64,000 bases of DNA from Batkoa obscura (lineage: Eukaryota; Entomophthoromycota; Entomophthoromycetes; Entomophthorales; Batkoaceae). The notes under the pieces are model-generated. The model made no database searches and was not told the origin of the DNA. It was given only the letters and a program-made list of their open reading frames with translations. Where the stretch lies: assembly GCA_030770535.1 (NCBI GenBank), contig JASVEC010000030.1, positions 248,001 through 312,000 on the forward strand, given 5' to 3'. Positions 11,700 to 23,742 of this stretch are shown piece by piece. Made by a program: the position numbers and the translations under genes. How positions within the stretch are numbered: position 1 is the stretch's first letter; every line of letters begins with the position of its first letter.

Positions 11700-13260
11700 A
11701 ATCTAAATTTAAGATTTTGTTTATTACAATGCACCCAAATCAACATTGGAACTTTTCTAATCTTATTGTAAAGGGCTGGGCTTAGATGTATTATATTCAT
11801 CAGTTGTAGTAAATAATAAAGAAGTGGAAAACTTACAGTCAACTTTCTAATATGTAGCTTTTAGCTCAAAGCTCCTAATTCTAAATATATTAAGGTTTAG
11901 AAAAGAGGATAAAATGTAAGATAACCCAAGTAATTGATAAAATGAGCTGACTCTAAGCTTTTTAACGAGTTTACACTTGATTTTACTATCCCTTCTATTA
12001 CATAAATTATTCTTACTAAATATTTCCTTCATATCATCTGTTAAATCAATAACATAAACACTTTAGTATTTGGCAATAGGTAGGCTGAGTTTAATAACTC
12101 TGTTGAAAATTTACTAGCTTTTGTTTCTTTTAAATTAACAACCCTAAAAAGTCACTATCAATTGAGCATTCCCAACCTACTGAGCCCTAAGTAAAGTTGC
12201 TATTTTCAAGTAATTATATATTGATATGATTTACATTATTCATATTGTAAAAAAGCTAGCTTCATCTATTGACCTGTACTTTCTAGTTTTCTTAAATTAC
12301 CAAAGCATCTAATATTAAAATCAGTATCAAGGCACCCCTTAATGTTTAGCTCTAAATTGGAAGCAAAATTTATATTATGATTGATTCCAGAAATAATGGA
12401 TCCTTCTATCTCTAATTTTAACATTTTTAAATTAATAATTTTGATTTAATATCTAATCCATTGAGATATATCTCATTTCTATAAAACATTTTAAGTAACT
12501 TTAATTCACTTGGGCTCAAATGTTTAATAACACTTTTAATGGTTACATTATTTTCATTGTTTACTCCATTTTCGACAACTTCAAGCACTTTGCATGTTTT
12601 AAATATCGATCTAGTAGCTCTAGTGATTTCTGTAATTTAAAGTGTAAATTTATCTTTTTCAAATTTGGTAATTCAATATTTACATATTTTTATCAATGTT
12701 TTTATTATCACTTTATCAGTTTTTTCCCTTTCAATATCATCATCACTATCCTCTTCATCTCCATTCTCTTCACCATAGTAATATTCTTCATTACAATTAT
12801 TGTAATTGCCATCATAGTTTTCAAAGACTTTAATTTCAACTTCATAATATGGGGATGTTTTTTTTGGCTTCATTACTTTTTCCATCTTTTAAGCACTACT
12901 TGAGTGGAAAATTTGTTAGTGGAATTCTTGAATACAAAAACACATCCCCATATATATTCTACATTTGTAAAATGACTTAGACCCTCAAGATCATTGTAGC
13001 CTATACTCACACGCTTCACCAATGCCCTGTTCTGTTGAATAAATTTGCATTGATAAACGGCATATTTTGAATACTTTTTATAATTTTCATAAACTAAGTT
13101 ATATTGTGTTTGATGCTGCTATTTTCAACATTCAATAGATATTTTGTTAAGAAATGTAACAAATATAGCTCTTTTGGATCTGAAAACTTCAACATTTTTT
13201 GTAAAACGATATCTGACAGTAAACTAAATTTCAAGGTTATTTTGGAATAAAAACAAGAAA
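11700..13260 (-). pseudogene. decayed F-box/leucine-rich-type gene, family copy A
   Basis: Minus-strand fragments in several frames match the other copies in this window. One fragment reads NLKMLKLEIEGSIISGIN, followed by DFNIRCFGNLRKLES, which parallels NLKLLNVNLDDSV and DFNTRCLDDLRVL of copy D. Another part (12885-12673) is a charged, Asp/Glu/Asn-rich segment like that of copy B. The family is an F-box plus leucine-rich-like architecture judging from the F-box seen in copies E and F. Frames change several times and a MITE (12847-12953) sits inside, so it cannot be functional. No intact start or F-box was found in this copy. Confidence 0.6.
12847..12953 (-). repeat. MITE copy 4, inserted in F-box-family copy A
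   Basis: Both ends are good: ATATGGGGATGTTTTTTTTGG and ACACATCCCCATAT, with central AAGCACTACTTGAGTGG. It lies within the charged segment of the pseudogene, so it landed after or during gene decay. Confidence 0.92.
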
Positions 13261-13919
13261 TGAATTTTAAATTTTTGATTTAGAATAGCGTTATAGCAGA
13301 AGGTTTATATAAAATATTCCTGAAAAAGTAGAATACTATTTGCTAAATCTCGAAGCAAATTTCTTTATAAGTCAAATAATTGTTTGATGACAATATAAAA
13401 ATATGAAAAGGACTATAAACAAATTAACTAGTTATAGTATTATAACAATACTAACCAATATCTTGGCGCCAATTAGACAATTAGAAAAAGCCCAGATCAA
13501 ATGAATGTTTGAAGAAAATTGAGCAAATAAAAAACCTAGTTTAATTTAGTATAAAAAAGGGTTATTTTATAATTCAAAATCCCTACTACATTTCATTGTT
13601 TGAGTAATATAGCCTATAATCTTTAGCTCAATTATGTTAAAAAGTAACAATAGTACATTTTATTAATGATTTTTATAACCTGTTTCATTATCTGTTTTAT
13701 AGTTCACTTGTACTATTTATAACGAATTAATATATAATATTGGGAACAGGGAATAGTTGTTAGCCTTCCTAATAATGTATAAAGTATTTAAAGAAACTTG
13801 ATTTTCTAAATAATCGAAATTATTAACATCATTTAGTTTACTTTTTATTTGTTATGAATGTTTGAAAACAAAATCGATTGCTCAAAGTTAATAAAGCATT
13901 TCCAAAAACAGAGGAAAAG

Positions 13920-15940
13920 TCATATTTGATTTTGTTGACTATCATTATAACTTGAAGCCAAATTATCTAATAGATCCTGAGTGCTGAAGTTAGATTTTAA
14001 CCAAAGTATAGCTTGTTGTTGAGATATATCAGGATTTAATAAATGATGAATATCTAATTTCAGTTTGATTGCCTTTAAATATCTACTTTGATTTAAGGGT
14101 AATGTGGATTGGATTTGAGCTCCCTAATAAAACCAAAAGTTTAGACTATTAACATAATGTATCTGTTTGATCCTTACACTCAATATAGGCGGGATTAAAT
14201 GTACTTTATCTAATGATTCCTTATTTATGAAATCCAATAATTTACCCATTTGGCTTATAAGTGAGTTAAGTTGCTCTAGTAGAATGATATAAATACTTTC
14301 AATATTAGATAATAACTAAACTCTTACCTTGCTTTATAATGTTTATTTCTAATCTACTTAATTCCTCACTAATCAAAAACAAAATAGTTTCATACAATTT
14401 ATCACCATATTTTTTAACGAATAAACCTATAAATAGTAAAGGAATATATATATATATGAGTTTTAGTAATATTAATATTACCTATATTGGATCTTGTCCA
14501 TTCAGCAGGATTTAATGATAATAATTGATTCAACTGAAAGTAAGCTTGGAACAAGTAAACGATAAAATCAACAGCTTGAGATTGAGGTAGCTAACAAAGT
14601 TGATGATTATTTTATATAGCTTAAGATATTAAATATTAATTACTCGAACTTCACCCTTTAATACTTTCTTAACTACACATCTAGGTGTTGAATTTGATTT
14701 CAAATAAACATTACTAAAAGATATAAGATAACCAGCTAACAATAACCATGGAGATAAGAGTTTATTCAAATTCGATTGTATTTGAGGATAGTTTTCTAAC
14801 AATAAATTTACTGACTCATTGGCAACTGCGTTTTTAATTAGTGAATTAATGTTTTTAGCCATAATAAGATTGAAATTGATTGAAGATGAATCTAAACTCG
14901 GGATACTTTTTATACAAAATAAAGTGTTGTATAAATCTAATTCTTGAATCAATTCAAATCCGCTAATACAATTTTTGTCTTAAAGTATTCATTAATAAAT
15001 GATTAATAGTTGCATATTAAATTTAATTTACTTTTAGTTATTTTATTAACTTCTCGACCTATCCTTTCTTTTGCTATCTTATTTTTTAATAAAACCTAAC
15101 ATTTGATTCAATTTGAATATCTGTTATTTAAAACTAATGAATTAATATTACTTTAACCTGTTCCGCTTTAGCAGCCTCGATAATATCATCATCTAATTTA
15201 AACTGTAATATAGTAGAAAATCGAATGGATCTTAACAAACTAAAAGGATCTTTTAGAAAAAAGTATTTAGCTTGTCTACAAGTTCTAATGATTTTATTAT
15301 TTAAGTCATTGATCCCCTTTTATAAATATTGTTAATAAAGTTATAGCTTTTTAATTTAATTTACCATATTCGTAAAATCTTCTATTTGTTTTGTATGAAT
15401 GTTATAATACAAAGAATTAATAGTTATATCTCTTCTCATTGTATCTTCATAGATTAAACTATCACACTAGCAATATCAGTAATATATTCTTTAGTTAATA
15501 AAGTATTTACCACAGTCGATTTGTCGTCAGTTGGCTCCAAATAATTGAATAAATCAATAACATCCACCTTTAGATTGTCAATAGTAAAATTGGCTGATTC
15601 TATTAGCTTTAGTTTATTTTCATTACTTTTAATAATGCCAAAAGTGATATCAATTTGTTTATTTTTTAAATAAATGCTTAATGCCTTGATAAACTCAAGT
15701 GCTCTCATTTTAGTTATCATCAAATCAATATCGTCACTCTCTCTGTTTAATAACTTAAGCATAAGTTAGTTTTTAATTTAAACATGAACTTAAAATTAAA
15801 CTTACTTTATCTCTAACCCATCCTCCAACTATCCTTATAGCCAGTTTACTTTCCTGGCCTTGATTTATTGCTTCACTAAATTCAAGTAATAAACTGATTA
15901 ATTTGTCTTCTTTTTTTGTTAAACTGATATTTGTTAGCAT
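13920..15940 (-). CDS. diverged paralogue of tRNA CCA-adding nucleotidyltransferase
   Basis: Ten exons on the minus strand (15940-15806, 15753-15511, 15466-15365, 15316-15158, 15095-15032, 14978-14644, 14590-14482, 14426-14328, 14275-14178, 14123-13920) join in frame to 515 residues. Motif A is intact: GGWVRDK then SDDIDL with both metal-binding aspartates. Motif B reads MRRDITINSLYYN. Where class II enzymes have the template motif EDxxR (DDPLR in the paralogue at 37 kb), this protein has KDPFS around residues 182-186, so the base-selecting Arg is Ser. KERIGREVNK and the C-terminal GAQIQSTL...LNP...QAILWLKS align with the other copy. All nine intron positions and phases (0,0,0,0,1,0,1,1,0) match the gene at 37019. 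It could be a CC- or A-only enzyme, a repair nucleotidyltransferase or a decaying duplicate. The full-length frame argues for selection. Confidence 0.82.
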
Positions 15941-16273
15941 ATTTTTTTATTTTTTATTTTATTTTTTTTAAATTTCTGTAAAGTATTTATATCAACTTTA
16001 ATGTTCTTATAAATTTTATTAATTATCTGGACATTATGAGTCATTTGCTTTGCATTGCTTATTCACAAAATAAACTGTGTTAATGATCAACTATAGCCTT
16101 ATTTGAATTTTAAATTCAAACCATCTTCACTTCCAGGTTGCATGCTCTGTGCTAGCTTAAGTTTATCATAATCTTTGTGGAAATTTACATTGTTTCTACT
16201 TGTAACTTCTTCCCCGATTACCGAATTATTTATACAATAATTAGATTCATAATACAAGTTTTCATAAAAAAGT
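15941..16273. other. intergenic, upstream of the CCA-enzyme paralogue
   Basis: No gene seen. A T/A-rich tract directly precedes the paralogue's start on the minus strand. Confidence 0.5.
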
Positions 16274-16379
16274 ATATAGGGGTATTTTCTCTAGCTTCAT
16301 TACTCTTTTTATCTTTTTAAGCGCTACTTGAGCGGAAAAATTGGTAGCAATTCTTAAACATAAAAATGCATCCCCATAT
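16274..16379 (-). repeat. MITE copy 5
   Basis: Left end ATATAGGGGTATTTTCT is slightly altered, centre TAAGCGCTACTTGAGCGG, right end GCATCCCCATATA is intact. Confidence 0.88.
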
Positions 16380-16770
16380 ATTATAATAATAGAATTAAGT
16401 ATTTATTGGTCCTTTGTTATGATTAGGTTCAGCTTTATACTTAAGATGTCATGAATTTAATTTTTGTTATTACAAAATCTGAAATACTGAGGCGACACTT
16501 TTAATCCATTTATACTGTTATTTTTTCATTTTCAAAGAAATTTTAAACTTCAATTATAATATTAATAATAACTGAAAATATTTTTTACTTTTTATTTTAT
16601 TTTATTTTTATTTATTACCTTTTTTACTATTTTAAAGTTTTAAATTAACCGACGCAGCTATTTAAGTAAATATGTGCTAGTAAAATAACGAATTTTATGA
16701 CTAATTGTTTATTATATTATATTAGTTTAAGAATTATTAATTTTATTTTAAACTAAAATAAATAGTTAAT

Positions 16771-16873
16771 ATGTAATGTTTTTTTGGCTTCATTACTCTT
16801 TTCATCTTTAAGCACTATTTGAGTGGAAAAATCATTAGTAAAATTCTTAAACACAAAAATACATCCCCCATGT
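16771..16873 (-). repeat. MITE copy 6
   Basis: The left end is eroded (ATGTAATGTTTTTTTGGC), centre AAGCACTATTTGAGTGG, right end ACATCCCCCATGTA. It lies in a gene-free stretch between the CCA-enzyme paralogue and the APC7-like gene. Confidence 0.85.
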
Positions 16874-17547
16874 ATTTAAACTTAAATAACATACTAGTTA
16901 ATTGGTCTTTGAATTTAAAATAGTAAAAAAAACAAAACAATTAATAAAAAAAATTCAAATCAAATGTTTGACCAGTTTCATATTAGTCGTAATATTTTTT
17001 TTACAATTTTAGTTAATAAATATTATAGTTGATATAAAATAACAAATTATTATTATTTTGATCTCAATTTTTAACTGAAATTTAATCAGTTTTATTATTA
17101 TTTTTGCATCCTTTATTATCATCAGTGTTCTGCTTCTCTAGCGTTGTATTTGCATTACCTGTGACTTTATACAGCCATAATTCATATTCATTCTGCTAGT
17201 ATCTGATTGATCATTTTAGTTATTAAAATTAGATTAAACAACATAACTAGTTATTTTCATGTTTCGTATCATTATACTTTATTATTTATCAAGTAAATGT
17301 TTTTTATAATGACCTATTATCAATTTAAATACTCAACTTACATAGTTTTATTTATTGTTTATAGTTTAATTTATAATATCATAAAATATCACCATAGTTT
17401 TATAATAATATTACTATATATAATATTCGGTACTTTTAAGGATTTTGATAGTCCCCCCTCTTTTGAAGTAGAAGCTAGATAAAATTATCCAACCAAAAAT
17501 TCAGCAAAACAACTTTTCTATTTATTAAAATCAATTAAAACACCAAA
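16874..17547. other. intergenic, upstream of the APC7-like gene
   Basis: No supported gene. A 61-codon Ile/Tyr-rich frame (17297-17482) looks like AT-rich noise. Confidence 0.5.
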
Positions 17548-20082
17548 ATGAAATCCCATGAATCCATGTATGAAGTTGGAAAGAAGTTATATTCAAGTGA
17601 GAGGTTTAAAGATGCGAGCACAATTGTAAGTTCAATTCATAAACTCATGAAAAATAGGATTTAAAGCTATAAAAGTTTGATTTAGCCATAGGATTAGTAA
17701 AAGACGACTTAAAGTTCAAAAGTAAATTGTATGTACTACTTGGAGAATGTTACTCTCGTTTACAAGATCACAAAAAAGCAATAGTAAGTTTAGATGATTT
17801 TTTACCAGTTTTATAAAGTGGCTTATTGTTTTTGTAGTGGGCTTTTACACAAGCTAGTATCGAATTCAAAAAGTATACTAAGTTTGTATATAATAAATAT
17901 ACAAATAAGATCAAAGAATCAGACAGAGAAAATCTAAAGACAAGAAAATATTTTATTAGAGCTAAAATAGCATTATCCGAATTTGTTGACAACCAAACTA
18001 TTAGTGCTACAGAGACGGTAAGTATTGTTTTGGTGTTAATTTTTATCTTGAAAAATTATGTAATAGATTAATAACTTTTTTAGTTAAAATCAGTATCTGT
18101 AAATTATTTAGATGAGGACACATTATATAGTCTATTTGAGGTGTATGCTACTGGTGATAAAAAGTATGAAGATACCTAGCATTTTGGATTAATTTTTTAA
18201 ATTATGTTTTTAGTATTGCTGAAAATTTAGCCTTGAGAATTATTGAGTAAAGATTATAACAATTCGTTTTTTATTTTAAGTACTGATTCTCTACCACTCA
18301 CTTAGAAAATCACCAGAATGTTTATCTATAATTGATTGGATAGCAGAAAACAACAACTCATTAGGAAGAAGTGTATTAAGTTTGACTAATGTTGAATGGA
18401 TTCAAGAGTATATTAAATTTAAGTTTAATATTAATGAAAAAAAGGGAGAAGAGAGTAAGTAGCTAAACTGGCTTATGTTTATATTATTTATTCATGTATT
18501 TCTTTAATAAAAATTAGAACCTCTAACTTGGTTAAAAAAGAAATTCAACAATCACCCGTTATTTGCTGAAGAAGAAGCTGTAATGTACTATAAAAGCGGT
18601 GAGCTCTATAAAGCTATTGATACATTTAAAAATGTAGCTATTTAGTTATTATCTTTGGTTTATTTATTTGTTAATATTGAAATTAGGTTAAAATTGAGTT
18701 TTTAAGAAACAGTAGCAGCATGATTAAAATATTTAATATCTGTGCCAAATTTATGTGGCAGACGGAACTAAAAAGGTAGTTTTTTTATTTTATGTTATTC
18801 CCATATTTTATCTTTTAGATGGGCAGATTCTTGTTTTAGTGAATATGATAAATCGTTTATATCTTTAGTAGCAACTTCTAAAATGATGGAGATTGAATGT
18901 GACTTTATTTCGGCGTTAGCCGCAATTGAAAAGGTATTTGATACAATTTTTTTTTAGCATAAGTAACACTTTAGGCATGTGAAATGGAGCCCAATAATGT
19001 GGATTTGTCAATTTCAAAAGGTAAAAAATCGTACTGGAATTTAAAAAGAAATACTAAATAACAACGATAGCTCAAATATTATTTAAACTTAAAAAATATA
19101 GTTCTGCTTATCAAAACTATTTATTAGCTTATGAAAAACAAAAAAGTTTTCTGGTATTTGAGGGTATTATTTATCAATTTTATTTAGTTATAGTATTTTA
19201 ATTGACTTTATAGGTTTAATGATGTGTTCAATAAAACTTAATAATAGCATAGCCAAAATTTATGCTGATGAAGCTTTTGAAGAATTAGGTAAAAATTCTA
19301 AAATCATTTCTTTGATAGGAATTGCTACTTTAACTGAGGCTATTAAAGCTAAAAAAAGCCATCAGGTAGATTTAATTTATACTTTTAAAATAGTTGTGAG
19401 TAATTAAACAATGATACAGGAAAGTATTAGATTCTTTGAAGAAGCTATCAAATTAGATCCAAAGGATTCCTATCCAATAATATGGAAAGCTTATAGTCTA
19501 AAATCACGTTCAGCATTACATAAAGCTAAAGAGACGTAGGCTTTATAAAAATAGTTTTGGTCTATATTGATTGTTGTTTAGGTTAAAAGATTACGAAAAG
19601 GAGCATATATGCCCAGTTGTGTTAGCAGAGCTTGGATTTTTGGAATGTGAACTTGGGGACTTTGGAACTGCTAGTACTTATTTTAAAAGAGCGGAGTTGT
19701 AAGTAGAAACGATTCAATCGTAATTGACAAAATTTTAATCTAATTTAATAGTGCTAGACCAAACTTTCCATTAGCTATAAAAGGCAGAGGATATTGTGAA
19801 TTTTTAATAGAATATTATAAAAGAGTAAGCTATAAAAAAGAGATTGTAAAAGATTATAATGTAAGTGAATTTGAATACAATTTTATTGAAGAGAATGAAG
19901 AAGAGTTGCCGCTCAACCCTTTTAAACATAAAAAAATATTAAATTCTTTTGGAGTCCAATTCAAACACCATCAAAAGAATATTATTATTGATGAAAGATT
20001 TAAAAAAAGTAACCCTCCGCCTAATTTTAACCTTGAAGATTATTCTCCCTATTTAATTAAACTAACTGATGATGAACTCTAA
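17548..20082 (+). CDS. TPR protein resembling anaphase-promoting complex subunit 7
   Basis: A many-exon gene (first exons 17548-17625, 17676-17783, 17838-18017, start of exon 4 at 18084) with introns of 45-60 bases. The product is almost entirely paired helices. The N-terminus (GKKLYSSERFKDAST, LYVLLGECYSRLQDHKKA) and a middle block (IECDFISALAAIEKACEMEP, SSAYQNYLLAYEKQ, VFEGLMMCSIKLNNS, YADEAFEELGKNSKIISLIG) follow TPR spacing with the small residues at helix packing positions. The order, in particular FEGL-x-C followed by ADEAFEELG and a TPR on SIRFFEEAIKLDP, resembles APC7. It would then be a scaffold subunit of the cell-cycle ubiquitin ligase in the nucleus. Other TPR scaffolds remain possible. 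The last exon ends in a charged, Pro-containing tail. A broken copy of that exon lies at 22150-22470. Confidence 0.65.
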
Positions 20083-20329
20083 GTTAAATAAATACATTGG
20101 CCTTATTAGTTTTTGTATGCATATGCAAAACTTATCAATCTAAAATTTATTATTTGTTTTAGTAAATCAATGACACATGAACAGATCAAAAAAGGCTAAA
20201 ATTATTAACTTTTTTCAACATGATTAAGTTGATTTGTAAATATTGCAAAGATTAGGTAGGGGCTAGAAAAAAATAAGTTATATACATAAGCGAATGTATA
20301 TCTAAATTATGAAATTTATATAAAATTAA

Positions 20330-21985
20330 AAGTTCTGTTTTTATTCTTTATAATGAACTCAAATCAGCATTAGAATATTTTCAATCTCACCACAAAGAAC
20401 GGTGCTTAGATGATATGTATTGTATTCATTAGTTATAATAAATAATAATAGAGTGACGGGTTTATAATTAATTTTTGTAAGTGAATCTCTTGATTTAAAA
20501 CTCATAATCCTTAACATTCCAAGATTTGGGAAAAAGGATAAAAGGGAAAATAATTCTTCAAGGATCTCAGAGCATGTTAAATCTAATTTTTATAAATTTA
20601 CATTTAATTGAATTACACCTCTCATCGTTCAGATTGTCATCACATAAATTACTGTTATTAAATATTTCTTTAGTATTACCTCTCAAATTAATAATATCTA
20701 CGTTTTGAATATTTGGTGATAAATAAATTGAGTTTAAAGATTATTCTTTTGAAAATTCAAATATACTAATTTCTTTCAGTACTGCTAGTTTCAAAAAATC
20801 GTAGTTAATCAGACATTTTGGACTCAGATAGCCTAAATCAATGAGATTTGCTATCTTTAGTTAGTTTTATGTTCTTGACATTGCTTTTACTAGTATTAAA
20901 ATATCAGCCATCGACATCTTTTAATTTTATACTTTTAAAACTCCTTAAATCACTAAAATACTTGATAGGAATATATTTTTTTGTTTAAGAATTTTACTAA
21001 CAATCTTTCCAGTCCAAGTAGCACTTAAAAAATGGAAAAGTAATGAAATTAAAAAAACATCCCCTAATATTAAATTCAGTACTAAACAATACTTTAAATC
21101 TTAATATAAAATTGCGTACAAAATTTATATTAGAGTTGATTCCAGTAAAATAACTGAACTCCCTATTAACTTCAACATTCTTAAATTGCTAAATTTTGTT
21201 TTAACGATTTCCAAGTCATTAAGATGTAGGTTATAGTTGAAATGTATTTCGAGTGACTTTAACTTGTTTGGATTCAAACATTTAATAATAGTATTTAATT
21301 TTATAATCTACATAAATTTCGCCATCAATTAATTTTTGAATAATTCCAATGAGCTCTTGTAAAATCAACAGAATTTATCTGCAGCTTCTTTAATTTGAGT
21401 AGCTCGATATTCATTTCAATCTCCTTGGATTTCTTATCATTATTATTAATACCGCTATTGTTACTAATATCATCACTGTTATAATCATCACCATAGCTGC
21501 AATAATCGTTTTCATTGTTGCCGTTATTATCAATATTATAGAAATCATCGTGATTGTCAATAAAATCACTATTTAAAGTATCTTTAAAATTATCACGATT
21601 TTCGTAATCTTCGATTGAATAATCGTAATATATAGATTCTACATTTAGACAAGGACTTAAGCACTCAACAATATCATCGTACAAAAATATGTGTTTCACC
21701 AATAGCCCATTTTTTTCGACAAATCAATTTTGGTGTTTATAATACATTGGGTATTCTCCACAGTCATAATAAACCGAGTAAGTCAAGTTGTATTTGATAG
21801 CCCTTACTTGCATTTTAAAATATGTACTTGCTTAAGAAATGTAACTCAAATAGCTCATCTGGATCTGAAATTTAAGACCTTATTTAGTATGATATCTAGT
21901 AATAAGTCGAATCTTAATAACATTTTAGAATTGAAAAGAATGAAAGTAAAAAATACAACTTTTTTTACTTATTAGTATCGAGTTT
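20330..21985 (-). pseudogene. decayed F-box/leucine-rich-type gene, family copy B
   Basis: The minus strand carries the same blocks as copies A and C. IKYNLTYSVYYD, matching copy C IKYNLNHSVYEN, is followed by LLVKHIFLYDDIVECLSPC, a long Asp/Asn/Glu-rich stretch (21702-21325 open for 125 codons) and NLRMLKL...SSVILLESTLI. Frames shift and stop codons interrupt several blocks, and a MITE splits it at 20964-21070. The 3' portion near 20330-20560 also matches copy A near 11711-11930 at DNA level. Confidence 0.6.
20964..21070 (+). repeat. MITE copy 7, inserted in F-box-family copy B
   Basis: Left end weak (GATAGGAATATATTTTTTTG), centre CAAGTAGCACTTAAAAAATGG, right end ACATCCCCTAATAT. Confidence 0.82.
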
Positions 21986-21989
21986 TGAA

Positions 21990-22095
21990 ATATAGGGATA
22001 TATTTTTGTGCTTAAGAATTTTACTAACAAATTTTCCACTTAAATAACACTTAAAAAGTGGGAAAATAATGAAGTCAAAAAAAACACTCCCATAT
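21990..22095 (+). repeat. MITE copy 8
   Basis: ATAGGGATATATTTTTGTGCTT at left, AACACTCCCATAT at right, centre AATAACACTTAAAAAGTGG. It separates pseudogene copy B from the duplicated APC7-like exon fragment. Confidence 0.85.
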
Positions 22096-22149
22096 ATAGA
22101 AAACTATTAAACTCTGATTTAATATACTATCAATTTAATGCTTTATAGA

Positions 22150-22472
22150 GTTTCTACTAGCTATAAAAGCCAAAAGATATTGTGAATTTTAAACAAAATA
22201 ATATAAGAGTTAAATGCGAAAAACATATTTCGAAGGATTATAATATTAGATTTAATTATAGTTTTGTTAACGAAAATGATGATAATCTACTACTCAATCT
22301 TTTTGAAGATATAAAAATATTAAATTTTTCTGAAGCTCAGTTTAAACATTAGGTAAATGTGATGCCATCAATCAAAGTTTTAAGAAGAGCTTGTCTCCCA
22401 GTTTTAAGCTTGATGACTATCCTTCCTACTTAATAAAATGTTTAATATGCGATCACGAGCTAAATAAATGTG
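22150..22472 (+). pseudogene. broken duplicate of the last exon of the APC7-like gene
   Basis: The DNA parallels 19765-20100 of the APC7-like gene block for block: TAGCTATAAAAG, GATATTGTGAATTTT, AAGGATTATAAT, the coding for EN-x-DNLLLNLFEDIKILNFSEAQFKH, and the end where GATGAACTCTAAGTTAAATAAA corresponds to CACGAGCTAAATAAAT. Several frames are needed and stop codons occur, so it is non-functional. Only the final exon is represented, placed ~2.1 kb downstream of the parent and in the same orientation. Confidence 0.75.
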
Positions 22473-22956
22473 TTTATATTTATTTAGCTTTATTATCTCT
22501 ATATTGAGTTCTATCAATTAATTTTATCGTTTTAATGATGTTCTAGACTTACCTTCACCAAAGGATATAAATCCGAAACCCTATTTCATTACAAACGCGT
22601 ATCTTGTAGTGTCTAGGGACAATTACGGAAAATAGTTATGAGGTATATAATGTCAAATAAGGTAAAGAAATGATTGTACAATGTGGTCTTAAACCTATCC
22701 CTAAATCTTAAGTTGAGGAATCATAAATAACTATTGATTAAGTAAGAAGTATAATCTGTACTTTTTTTAAACTTGTATGAACTACTTCTCAAGTGTTTCT
22801 TTAGTAAAATTGTCATACTTTTATCATTTAAATTTTTACTATTTATTATTTATTATAAATCGCTTAAACTTAATTGGAAGTCTAAAAAATTAAATTCTTA
22901 TTTTTTTTGATAATATTCTTTGAGTTCCATTTGAAATCTTACTCATTACACAAAAA
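22473..22956. other. stretch with short coding-like remnant, upstream of Kunitz gene 1
   Basis: A plus-strand piece near 22545-22640 reads LPSPKDINPKPYFITNAYLV and then VVSRDNYGK before a stop. It looks like a protein fragment but I do not recognise the family and it is not open beyond ~30 codons. The rest shows nothing. Confidence 0.3.
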
Positions 22957-23383
22957 ATGTTGATCCACAATAAATTATATTTTGCTTTCTATTTATTACT
23001 CAGCAACTATCTCTTATTCGTAAGCACTGAATCCATAACTACAAGGTAATCGCCTTAATAACACCAAGTCCGACTAATATTAAAATTACATATTCAGCTT
23101 CCATCCACGCTGTTTTTGGCCCAAAGCATCAGGAAATTGTCGAGGATATTTTATACGATATTATTATGATTTAGAAGAAAAGATATGTAAAAAATATGTT
23201 TATGGGGGTTGTGGAGTAAAAGTACCTTTTAGAAGTTTGGAACAGTGTAATAAAATTTGTATTGATAAAGACTTATCGATTGCTATGGAGCTTCCCGTAG
23301 AATTCGAGGTTAGTAAGAAGTTTATTTTTAAACAGCCTTTTGCGTTAAGAGAGAGAAATAGGTTATATGAGCAATATCAATAA
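22957..23383 (+). CDS. secreted Kunitz/BPTI-domain protein 1
   Basis: Two exons (22957-23045 and 23098-23383, phase 2 junction) encode 124 residues. Residues 1-24 are a signal peptide. One Kunitz domain follows with all six cysteines, Cys35, 44, 60, 68, 80 and 84. Spacing is 8, 15, 7, 11 and 3, against 8, 15, 7, 12, 3 in bovine trypsin inhibitor. The paired YYYD and YGGC landmarks are present. The residue after the second Cys, the P1 site, is Arg followed by Gly, which predicts inhibition of trypsin-like proteases. The loop between Cys 4 and Cys 5 is one residue short and keeps the buried Phe (VPFRSLEQC) but not the usual Asn pair. A basic C-terminal tail of ~40 residues has no counterpart in gene 2. 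Kunitz domains are characteristic of animals and rare in fungi. The intron splits signal peptide from domain, as in gene 2. Confidence 0.88.
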
Positions 23384-23742
23384 TGATAAAGTAGAAAAAA
23401 CAAGGGAAGTTGTATTGGTAGTGAGACAAAAGCCGATTAAGCAGCTCAGTGTTGGTTGTTATTTAATATAATAAATTAATACAATGCTTTTATTTTTAAA
23501 CATTAAGTTCGAAATATCTCCAGTATTTGATTGTTTAAAGTTACTATAAAGGCAGTCTATTAATTTAAATAACTGATAACTAATAATTTAATATATTGAT
23601 AGTTTTTTATAATAAGCCAAAAATAGTAAGAGCAATTAATAAATTTATGGGTTAAAATTTAAAGAGCAGCACAATTAACATCCAATAAATTCAAACTTTG
23701 CTATATAAAACTATCTAGATAATTAATTTATTTAACTAAAAA

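Noticed and set aside
12520-12903. 127-codon plus-strand frame, Phe/Ile-rich
   Set aside because: It is the antisense of the charged segment of F-box-family copy A; low complexity.
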